Shown one piece after another: positions 49,901 through 61,900 of a stretch of 64,000 nucleotides of DNA (positions within the stretch are counted from its first letter, which is position 1; the number at the start of each line of letters is the position of its first letter). The notes under the pieces were generated by a model, which had not been told where the DNA came from, did not search any database, and saw only the letters and a list, made by a program, of their open reading frames with translations. Source of the DNA: Cornus controversa. Its lineage: Eukaryota > Streptophyta > Magnoliopsida > Cornales > Cornaceae. The position numbers were made by a program, and so were the translations under genes. Location: contig CM048853.1 in NCBI GenBank assembly GCA_026545225.1, forward strand, positions 19,975,255-20,039,254, given 5' to 3'.

Positions 49901-52900
49901 AATGTGAGACAATAAAGAAATCACACACAAACACAAGATATAACGTGCTTTGGCCAAAACCGGCCTACATCCACGGATGAGAAGAGATTTCACTATGATT
50001 CTGTAGAGATATTACAATACTTAGAGTAACTGTTATGCTGTGGTCTAAATTTTGTCTCGGCCCGAGTCACGTTGCGACCCGATTTTGACCCGAAAAATAG
50101 ACTTTTTATATCTCGTTTTTTGCTTGTCTGTTTTGGACCTGGATTAGGACTCTCGTGTAGCCCGATATATAAGGGCATCTAAGGGTTTGGAGTGAGAACG
50201 AGAGAAAATACTAAAAACGCAGAAAGAGAGTGAGAGAGCCAGAGCTAGGATTTGGGGTTGAAACTTGTAATATCCTGATCTTCGCATAGTGAACTTTCGC
50301 TAGATCTTTGTTATGAACGTAGGCACATCACCGAACCACGTAAATTCTTGTGTTGTGTTTGTTTCATTTTGTGTTATATTTCGTGATTGTGCTTGGTTCG
50401 TGACAGTTTTTCACAATAAATTGGTATCGGAGTTTTCGTTTCTAAGTTGGGATGTCGACCAAGTTTATGGAAATCGAGAAGTTTAACGGCATGAATGACC
50501 TCAACCTGTGGCAGGTTAAGATGCAGGCTCCGTTGGTTCAACATAGGATATCTAAGGTGCTGAAGGGAATGGAAGCACTGTCAGAAAAGTGGAAGGACGA
50601 TCAGAAAGATGAGGCTATGGAGAAAGCACACAGTGCGATTTTGTTGTGTTTGAGTAACGAGGTTTTGTGTGATTGCGTTTAAAAAAGATATCCCACCCCT
50701 TAGGAATGACCTTCCAAACCCCTACCCCAGCCGGCTGCCTCACCTTAGGAATGCCCCAACTGCCCCTACACTCTCCATAATGGCGAGGCACGTAATCTTG
50801 TGTTGTCCTAAAGACTTTATAGTCTCCCTACGAGTAGGTTCTGACGGACTATGAAAGGCTCTAAGATTGATGTCACTTTGCCCAAAAATTAAAGGTATAA
50901 ATAGAAAAATATATTGCGTATCTTGTCGGATCTCAAGCCATCTCACCTAAAACGAATTGGTGTTAAGGAGGACAAACTTTTAATCTTTTACGGGCTAACA
51001 CACATCATGTTAAGAGTGTCACGTGAACCAACAACAAACATGAGAGTGGTATCCAACAACACTCCCTCGCACGATGGCACTCACGCGAGTCGAACCCGTT
51101 ACCTCTAGCTCTGATATCACTTGTCGGATCTTAAGCTGCCATCTCACCTAAAACCAATGGTGTTAAGGAGGGCAAATTTTAATCTTTTTACGGGTTAACA
51201 CGCATTCTGTTAAGAGTGCCATGTGAACCAATAACAAGCATGAGAGTGGTATCCAACAACACCTTTTCAGATCTCAAGCTGTCATCTCACCTAAAACCAA
51301 TTGGTGTTAAGGAGGGCAAATTTTAATCTTTTTACGGGTTCGCACGCATTCTGTTAAGAGTGCCACGTGAACCAACAACAAACATGAGAGTAATATCCAA
51401 CAACACTCCCCCGCACGATAGCACTCATGCGAGTCGAACCCGTGACCTCTAGCTCTGATACTACTTGTCGGATCTCAAGTTGTCATCCCACCTAAAACCA
51501 ATTGGTCTTAAAGAGGACAAATTTTTAATCTTTTACGGGCTAACACGCATTCTGTTAAGAGTGCCACGTGAACCAACAACAAACATGAGAGTGGTATCCA
51601 ACAACAACGTATGAATTGCAAAGAAAGTTAAGGAGAGTATGCAGTTGGGTATGAACGGCTCTAAGATTGATGTCACGTTGCCCAAAAATTGAAGGTATGA
51701 ATAGAAAATATATTGTGTATGAATTGCAGAGAAATTTAAGGAGAGTATGCAGTTGCGTATGAAAGGCTCTAAGATTGATGTCACGTTGCCCAAAAATTGA
51801 AGGTATGAATAGAGAAATATATTGTGTATGAATTGCAGAGAAAGTTAAGGAGAGTATGTAGGTGTAGAGGAAGAGAACTTAATAGATTGATTCTTTATCA
51901 TTAATCACAGCTTGCCTTTTTATATAGACTCCTTCACGTCTCTTAATGAAAAGGTATTATACGTTAAAGTGCCTGTGGCTATTTGACTGTTAACAGTTAA
52001 TAGGGAACTGAAACATTCATAATCATATGACCATTAGGGTATATTCTTTAGTAATATGAATTAAGAATAACATTTAAATGCAATTGTAATCTCGTACAAA
52101 TTTTCGGAAACAAGGGAAGTTTTGAAAACTTTCTTTTCTAAAACTCTAACAGGTAACACTCCTAGTAGGTCCCAACTCAAGTTGTCAATCCACGGAATTC
52201 CAAGGATCTTTTATGGTCTGTTGTGTAATTTTGAGTTCATAGCAGTAAGCTGAAGGAGTTCCTTGGAATGCCAATGAGATGGTCTGAAAGAGGGCATGTT
52301 CGCAAGGATCCCAGATGGTATGTTCTCAATGGTCCCCCCATGGGATGGCCATGGAAGAGGTCAAGAGGGCCTTGGTGAAATTCTTTGTGCAAGGCCACCA
52401 TGGTGATGTCCCAATACAAGGTCCCCTAAGGTAGGATGTGCATTGGCTTTGCACAATTGGCAGGTTTACACACATCGAGGAGCTGGATCCATGTGTTATT
52501 GAAGGTTATGCCACTTGACCTGAATGGGAGGTGACACATGCTGATCATAGGAGGGACCATTCAGCAGTGGTCAATTGGGACACATGGAAGCCTTACACAC
52601 ATTGCCTTTTTCCCTTTCTTTCTTTTGGTTCTTATTTTTTTCTTAAACAATGTTACTTTTACCTTGTTTAGTATCACCACCATCTCTTCTCATTCAAGTT
52701 TTATTCCCTTATACTCTCACTGTATTACCATTATATATTATTAGAACCTCATTTTAACATAATGTCTCACTTGAGTTAAAATCTTCATGTACCAACTTGA
52801 GGGGGGGTGTTGGAGAATATATTATTGGAGTGATTTATGGGATTGATTTTAGGAATATTCCATTAATGTATTTTTCATATTTATCACGTGTGTTCTTTCA

Positions 52901-55900
52901 CCTATAAATAGAGATGGCCGAACCACGTTATATTCTTCTATTCTTCTTGTTTAATTTTTATCTTCAATTTTATTTTATTTTATCAACAGTCTCCATGCTT
53001 TCTGTATATCGATAAACACCATCTCAAGTTTCTCTTTTAATCCTGAACGTTTCCTTCAGTTTTAGGAGAAGATAATTTTTTAGTGAACTTCCTGTGATAT
53101 ATGTATTTTTCTTTTTAAAATTTCATCTACAGCTGTGCAAATTGTAATAGTGGAAAGAAAAATATCGAATGAATAGTATAGTGAAGAATTTTGAAGTCAA
53201 CAGACTTAAAAGATGATTCAAAATTGATTGAACAGTTAATTTAGTTTAGGCATATTGACATGCACATGAGCAGTCAACAATTTTTTCATTTGTTTCGTAG
53301 TTGAAACTTGCACACTTATATTGCCCTTATGGGGACTTGAATCCTCGACCTTTTACTTTGGAAGGTGAGGAAGTACCACTAGGCTACAGCCCCTGTTAGC
53401 ATTCAATGATTGATGTCATTTATATCCTACTCTAAAACATAACAATGTCACTTAAGCTAATATTGGCATCTCCAACAAAGTAGTTATGTTTCTTTTTTTA
53501 CTATTGTTTATATGATTTTCTTTTTCTTAATGTTTTGTGTCTGATTGTCTTACTGTTAATCTCTGGCAAACAATGTCCTTTTACAGATATTCTCACTATG
53601 GGCTGTGAGCCCCAGAAAGTACGGGGGCTTGAGCTATACAACTAAGAATGTTGGTGAAGTTCTTGCAGTATCAGGTACAATAATGGATGGTATCCCATCC
53701 ATAAATTATTAATTATGTTCAAAGAAAACTTCATTCAGCATAAAAATGTCACGGGCTTGAGAATTGATTTCTTCTTTTGCATTTATTTTTTATTTCTCTC
53801 TTTTCTCATTTATATTCAAACATGAAGAGAATGGAAATTACATTGGTATCAGTTTAAGACCTTACTAGTACTGCTAGTTGATATAATATTTGAAATAACA
53901 GGGACATGTAGAACTGAAAAAGAGTGTCCTTTTCCTCTCTAGTGTAATCAAACCTAAAGAAGTGGAAGATGCTGGATTGATTGAGGTAGTAGGCTCGATT
54001 ATAGAACAATGAGATCAAGGTCAGCCTTGAACTTCTTGAGTCGCCATCTCTACTTCTTGAAGGACCCTGTCAAATTCGGAAATAGACTCTAGTAAGCTGA
54101 GATTTGATGACATATCATATAAACCCTTGGGACTCTTACACCTTTATTTTTTGTGTGGGAAGTAGATGCGGGAAAATGTTTCTGCGTATGAGTTGGAGCC
54201 TGGAACTTCACTCCTAGAGTTTGAGGGAAGCATACACCTTTTTGATGAAGCAATATTTCATCTTCCCTCCCAATCAGAAGTACGCGCCTATTTTGCCCCT
54301 TAAGTGGAACTTTGACACTCATATCTAAAATATGTAGTTATAGATGATGACCATAATATCTTGTTAAGAAATTTTTTGAACATTTTGACAAGAAGTCACT
54401 CAAAGTGGGAAGCTTCCTGATTTACAAATTCAGACTAGTAGTTGACATGGTTATGCACAATATTATTATTATTAGCGACGTCAATTTCCATGTTGGTTAT
54501 TTTTATCAAATTGCCTTCATCCTATTCTATGAAAATGTTGAAGAGACAAGTGAACTATTCCCTTTGTGACAACCTGTTGATTGAGGGAAGCCATGTAGCC
54601 TGCTGGGCTTAGTATGTGCAGGTTCATATTCAGAAGCCATAACTCTCCAGGGTTAGGAGAAATAAAGAAGGCACTATGACACTTTACCCCTGCACAAGGT
54701 CAGAGGGAAGGCACCATGCCACTAAGGTTATGATGTCCAGATCTTCTTGATTCAAGCAGCTAGATGGGGCAAAATGAGGTGGCTCTTTATTTTTGGCCAA
54801 CCTGAAGTGAGCATAATCAGGTGGTCAGGAAAAGAGTGGCAACACATTGTCAGGGATGCTTGATGCTGCATGCATACATACATAAGTCTGGGCTTGACAG
54901 ATCATATCCAAGCAGGCCTTGTGAGATGACAACTAACAGCATTCTGCTTGGGTTTGGGCTACGTGGCCCATTTTGTCGCAGGCCCTACTATCCCTATTAA
55001 TATATCCCTAGTCCACGTTAACGGGCTAACCAAATTAAATGAATGCTCTGAAACTAGAAGCACCCTCAGGGTGGAGTTCACATCCCTTTAGGCCCAAGTT
55101 CCTGGCTTCTATGATTCCATCTGGCTCCATTACTATCCAGGGTTGTCCCACTCTCACTTTGATCATCTATGAAACTTCCTTTAAATGTGCTCACCTCCTA
55201 AAGTAAAGAACGTATCCCCTTCAATATCTTTGTGTCTTTGGTGGGGTGGTATCCCACTGAAAGGAATGTTGCTAGCAGGGTGCAGATGGTGGAGGAACAA
55301 CAATCTTCATCTTGCGCTGTGCATTTGCACATTGGTTGGATTGAGAGGCAGCGGAACTGAGTTCAGGCCTACTCCAAAATTACTACCTTCGGCTTAATTA
55401 AAACACTCAATTTTTAAATGTTCATTTTTATATATAAAAAAAACTAACAGAATCTAGTGTTGATTTCTGATGAACAATCCGGGGATGCCAGAAGCAGCAA
55501 CTTCCATATCTAATCACGTAATGGTTTCCCATTTCTACGAGGAGCTGCGCCTAGTCAACTGTGGCTAAGTTCCATGATTCTCCAGAAAAGGGATGCCACG
55601 GAGTCCTTGCTGCACCCTCGAGGTCCTATGTTACACTAGCAGAAGTTGTAACCCTCTCCTTACCCTATCTAGCTGGCCACTTTTTCTTATCCAGCAACAT
55701 ACAGCATACCTACCTTCATTCTACTTGATAGCCACACCAGAACTTGTAAGGACTACATTGTGTTTCAGTGACACACTTAGATTTTACAAAATTGACTGAA
55801 ATCTGTGGCTCCAGATTTAGCAATACCATAGGCTAATTCAGCAGTAGACCAATTAACACTAAGCTTGTCAATAATGACGCTGTTCTCACCTTCATCTGTA

Positions 55901-58900
55901 CTTATCTAGGGCATGTCCAACCATCCTCAACTACACTCCACAATTCTTCATCTAAGGACCTCAGGAATGCTCTCATTCTAGCCTCCTAACAACCATAATT
56001 TGAGCCATCAAATAAAGGAGGTCAAGAGACTGATCCACCCTCTCCTGTTAATTACCGAATAAAATCAAATGTCAAATTTCTATTATTTGAGAAACTTGCA
56101 ATTTGGCAATCAGTCAATCTTTTGGGTGATAAAAAAACAGTTAAAGAGAGGTACACGATTATTTACATTGAAAACCCAGTGGTTTTGGAGATGTTCATCT
56201 AAGGAAAAGCAATCCAACAAGGCAGAGGAGTACAACTTACCAATGAGTCCAAATCCTAGTACAATTGGAATAACCTGCAGTTGATTTATCTCCAAAATAT
56301 ATTGTATTTAGCCATTCCAGATTTCAGTCCCTTTGAAACAGCAGCACGCTTCCCACATCAACGCATTCACTCCCAGAAATCCTCTTCTGTCCTCGAGTGA
56401 TTGTAAACCAAATCCTCCACATAAACTTTCTGAAGTGTTGATGAAATCTGTTGCTGAGTTGTTCATCCACACTAAATGCATCTGCGAATGTAAGTCAAAT
56501 CCTCCACGTCAACGCAATCACTTCTGTAATACTCCGCTCCAACACATGGTATGACATTGTCCGCTTTGGGCCTGAGCCCGCATGGTTTTGCTCTTGGGTT
56601 TACCCCAAAAGGCCTCATACCATTTGAAGAGAACATACTACATATAAGCACATCTCCTTTTCCACACCCAGGCGATGTGGGATTGAGCACCCTGTATCCT
56701 GTCAATGTGGTAGCTCAGGCGATGTGGGATACATATAAGCACACTGTACCCTGTCAATGTGGTAGCTCAGGCGATGTGGGATTGAGCACCCTGTACCCTG
56801 TCAATGTGGTAGCTCAGTCCAGACGAGGCCCGACGCACTCGTCGGCACACTTCCGGCTGGGTTCAGGCTCTGATACCAACTGTAATACCCCGCTTCAACA
56901 CATGGTATGATATTGTCCGCTTTGGGCCTGAGCCCGCACGGTTTTGATCTTGGGTTTTACCCCAAAAGGCCTCATACCATTTGAAGAGAACATACTACAT
57001 ATAAGTACATCCCCTTTTCCATACCCAGGCGATGTGGGATTGAGCACCCTGTACTTTGTCAGTGTGGTAGCTCAGCCCAGTGTCTGTCTTCGCACCCGCC
57101 CACTCACACCCGTCCACAAGGGTTACTACAACTTCCATCAGTCCACTTCTGTCCTTCAGTGATTGTAATTCCAATCCTCCACATAAACTTCCAAGTGTTG
57201 ATGAAAGCTGTTGTTGAGTCGTTCCTTCAAAACTTGATATTACTAATAAGAACAATTGAAACATCCACACTAATTACGTGTGTGAATGCTAATTACTTCA
57301 AATCTCACAAAAAAACTATGCTAAAATTTTAGTGAAGCTGTGGACGCAAAAAATTGACGCTAATAATCTCACAAAAAACTATGTTCATATGCATGTTGAA
57401 CATATGCAAAAATTTCATATGCATGTATTGCTAAATCCGCAGCTCTGCATGTTGAACATAGAAGCTGTTGACTTCCACACTGTTCCCTTTGCTGCTGCTG
57501 CTGCTAGCTTTAGAGAAGCTCTGAGCACCATATGACAGGGATTGCCTCAGTCATAGTTGTTGTCAGGGAGGAAAGCATTGCAATTAGGTAAAGGAGGAGA
57601 GGCCGGCAGTGATTGGAAGAAGAACAAATGCAGCAGTTGAGGTGACAGAGATGGATGTGCTGGCAGCCAGAAGTTCAGAGTGGCAGAAATTCCTAGGGAG
57701 GATGAAGTTCTACAGGTGACCTCCAGAAGTTTCGCCCAGGAAGAAGTGTAGTGAGCACTGTGGGAAGCCATTAGGCCAGGAGCAGATGAACTAATTAGTT
57801 CAGCAGTTGCTTGTTGAGCTGTGATGGGTTGTCTCCAACAGGGAGAAATGGCTGAGAATTTGAACTCGAGTCAGAAGATTTATAGAAGAAGAAGGGCCCA
57901 CCAAGTTAAAAGGGACATTAATTGGCAATTGGATCTTACCTCTTTTGCCGAAGGCACATGTCCTGGAGGAAGAGAAAAGGGATTTCAGTTTGTGCACTGT
58001 CTGATGGAGCAGGATTTTCCAAGAATTTGTTGCAATGGTGGCAACAATATTGGTGGAAAATTTCTAATTTCTTCTTATTCCCATGCTTTGCCTCAATTTG
58101 TCTAATTTTGTTTTCATGAATCTTTTCTCTTCCATGGATTCTTACTTTTTTTTTTATTAATCCCTAATTCTTTTTCTAACAAAACTCTAATTTTCTTTGT
58201 TCTTGACTTTTTTCTCTTTTTTTAGCCTCTTTCTTTCTTTCTTTTTACCGGCAAAACACAAGTTCTAGAAAGGTTGTTTTAACAATTCAACTACAACTCA
58301 TCTCATCTCTTCATCTTTGTTCTTTTTTGCTCCTCTTTCTCTTATTATACAACTGCTATCTTTTACATGTGACTTTTTGATGATGCTTTTGTATTTAGAG
58401 TAAGTTTGAATGATGTTTAAATGATAAGACTAGTTTTTATTATAATGTCTCCTTTTGATTTGGTTTTATGACTTTGTGACATCGTTCTTTTATAATTATT
58501 GTTGTTGTGGGGTAGATTCAATTGTGTACTTGTGACTTTTGATTTGTGGATTTTTTTCTTTGTTAGGTTGATGAAAATAATATTACTCTTAATTTTTTTA
58601 AGTATAACATCATATATTATATAAAAATATATATTTATTCTTTGTCGTGTCCCCGCCGTGTCTGTGTCTGTGTCCTAATTTTTTAGGATTTGCCGTGTTG
58701 CCGTGTCCATGTCATGTCATATCTGTGTCCCTTATATGTTTCTGTGCTTCTTAACTGAGTTCTATACAACTGTGACTTTCTAAAATGTTGATTTCTTTTT
58801 CCTGAATATTAGTATTGTTATCTTTCAAGGTATGTATATGGTACAATACCTCTGTTTTTTGTCTCTCTCTCTCTAGTCGAACTGAAACATATTAGTTAAA

Positions 58901-61900
58901 ATATTTGTGTTTTTTTTTTGCAATTCTTTATAGTCCTAACTTGTAATTCATGTATTGCTTAATATACATACTAAGACCTTGTGTTGCTAACCACTGGTTC
59001 AATTTTCAGGTTTTGGCCTTTTAGTCTTTCAACTTTCTCTATATCCTCTTGTGGAGAAGATTATTGGCCCTATCATGATATCTCACATTGCAGGAGTAAG
59101 TAATCAAACCTTGTAAAACCCAATGTACTCTCCATATTTTCTAGTTTTATGTTAATATGTATTTATTTCTTTTTTTCCGTGTTGCATAATTGCCCTTTTT
59201 TTAGGTTGTATCGATACCTATTTTGACAAGTTACCACTATATAGCCATGCTATCCGGATTCAGCCTCTCATTGGTGTTAAATTGCGCATCTGTGATGAAG
59301 AATGTTTTATCCGTAAGTGCATCAAAAACTTCAAGATTCTGCTATCTAAACCACTCTATGAAGTATGTTTTTTTTTTTTTTTTTTTTTCTCATGTATTTA
59401 TACTATTTTAGCAATGGTAAAGTTATAGTTAATGATGTTAATTTTTTTTCAGAAAATGTATTATTAATTATTAAATTCAAGTTCCATTTCTGATGCTTCT
59501 GCCAAGGTTATTTGCTCAAACAATTGAGGGGAAATATTCCTCTACATACTGATTGGTGCATGGAAAGGCACCAGCATGCTCTCCTCATATATCAAGAATC
59601 CTTGAGTATTATTATAAGAAATTATGTATGGTATAGTAGAGATGCATAAAAAATGTACTGAGCTGCCCATGTTTATATGTGGTTCGGGTTCCTGTTGCTC
59701 CCTTAACATTTTCTCCTTTTCAGACAAGTAATTTGTTCCTGAAGTTGGATTGACAAAGATATAAGCTAAATTGAGAGAACTATTAGAGAGAGAAATTTAG
59801 TCTGTATTTGATATCCCAAAGGGTGATTACAATCTCAATATGTAGTATTCTCAAGAAATAAAATAAGGAAAGCAACAATATATGAAAACATAAATTATGC
59901 CCCAAATTAAGGAATAATTGATCAAGCCTTTAATCAAGGAAGAGTTGACTATTACCTATCACAACACTCCCCCTCAAGTTGGAGAGAGTAGATGTCAATA
60001 ACTTCCAGCTTGCGGCAAATAGAATCAATGGCGTACTTTGGAAGGGCCTTAGTAAAGAGATCTTCTAATTGATTACCAGATGATACGAACAAAGTCGTAA
60101 TTTCTTTGGAAGTCACCTTCGAACGTATGAAATGACAATCAATCTCGATATGTTTGGTTCGCTCATGAAAAACTGGGTTATTGGCAATGTGAATAGCTGC
60201 CTGGTTATCACAGTAGAGAAGAGATGAGTCTTGAACTGAAAACCCAAATTCTTGTAACAAAGTTCTCAACCAAGTTAGCTCACATGAAGTATAAGCCATT
60301 TCACGATACTCAGCTTCAGCACTAGACCGAGCCACAATCGACTGCTTCTTACTTTTCCAAGTTACTAGATTGCCTCCTATAAAAGTACAGTAACCAGTCG
60401 TTGAACGTCTGTCTGAAGGAGAACCTGCCTAATCAGAATCAACGTAACCTTAAATGTGCAGATGTCCAGACGACTGATAGAAAAGACCACGACCCGGAGC
60501 TCCTTTGAGATATTTCAAAATCTATAAAACCGCCTTCATGTGAGGGACTCGTGGGCTGGCCATAAATTGACTCACAACACTGATTGCATAGGCAATATCT
60601 GGATGAGTAATGGTTAGGTAAATCAACTTGCCTACAAGTGTCTGTATATCTCTGGATCATCAACCAAGTCACCAACCTCAAGCAATAGCTTCAGATTAGT
60701 CTTTATGTGTGTTGTTACAGGTTTAGAGCCAAGATAACCTGTATCCCTTAAGATATTAAGAGTATATTTTCTTTGAGATAAACATATATCTTTTTTTGAT
60801 CTCACAACCTCAATACCAAGAAAATAACGGAGCTTGCCCAAATCTTTAGTGAGAAAATTCGAACCCAAATGACAAATCAAGGTCTGAATCCCCTCCTTGT
60901 CATGCCCAATAATGATGATATCATCCACATAGACCACCAAAATCACAATACCACTCTTTGTCTTTTAAAGAAAAATTGAATGATCAGCTTGACTTCTAGT
61001 CATCCTATGAGCAACCACTACCTTGCTAAATTTATCAAACCATGCACGAGGTGACTATTTGAGTTCATAAATAGACTTATTGAGGTGACAAACACACTCC
61101 CCTTTGGACTCAAACCCAAGAGGTTGAGCCATATACACTGTCTCGGTAAGATCACCATAAAGAAAAGCATTTTTGACATTGAGCTGATGGAGAGGCCAGT
61201 CAAGATTGGCAGCAAGAGAGATAAGTATTCGAACTGAGTTAAACTTAGCCACATGAGAGAATGTCTCAGTATAGTCAATGCCATAGGTCTGAGTGTAACC
61301 TTTAGCAACAAGGCGAACCTTTAAACGATCAACAGTGCCATCAGGATTTTGTTTCACTGTGAAAACCCAACGACAACCAACAACACGAGCACCTGCAGGC
61401 TTTAGAAGAAGGTCCCAAGTATGATTCAATTGTAAGGCATGCATTTCCTCTTCCATAGCTTTCTGTCAGGATGGGAATGAGCCTCCCTGTATGACTTAGG
61501 AACAGTAACAGATGACAAGGATAAAGAGAAAGCTCGAAAAGAAGATGACAAATGATTATAAAAAACAAAATGAGATATAGGATGATCAGTACTAACCCTT
61601 CTACCTTTGCGAAATGTAATGGGAAGATCAAGATCATACTCAGAAGCAAGAGAACTAAATAATTTGAACATGAGATCAAAACAAAGATACTTTTTTGTTT
61701 TTTCCAGGTCATCTTTGTCATAATTGCAAAGAGAGACTGTTTTTTTTTTTTTTTTGGAAACCTAGGGTTCTAGGTCATCTCTGTCCAAATGACAGAGAGA
61801 AAAAGTAGAAAAGCCAATGATAACAAAAAAAAAAAATAGAAACTGAGAAGAAGAAGAAGAACTCACATTAGGTCTCCAACTTTAACCTTGATGCTCTAAA

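Larger units (their letters stand above)
47550..53586 (+). other. ZIFL intron 10 (6.0 kb)
   Basis: Donor gtaggt, acceptor tttacag. Contains an LTR element with a nested TRIM-A (48370-50030), a truncated Copia (50031-50682), a TRIM-B array (50924-51603) within a 108-bp tandem repeat, an LTR-like stretch (about 51850-52151), a Copia 3' end (52808-52987) and a SINE (53279-53393). 47550-48369 and 52152-52700 hold nothing I recognise. Confidence 0.8.

Noticed and set aside
53279-53393. Functional tRNA gene on the minus strand
   Set aside because: A-box and B-box-like motifs are present but acceptor and anticodon stems do not pair, and an A-rich tail follows; a SINE fits better.
7876-57270. Recurring open frames of the type ...[30 protein letters not shown]... 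and their reverse-strand partners
   Set aside because: All fall within TRIM-A LTRs. The same sequence is open on both strands, there is no conserved start, and truncation and inversion occur freely; this is non-coding LTR DNA, not a protein family.
57547-58119. Possible coding remnant in intron 11 (open frames on both strands)
   Set aside because: I considered a hAT-type remnant, but no BED finger or dimerisation motif can be seen, and the evidence is too weak to name it.
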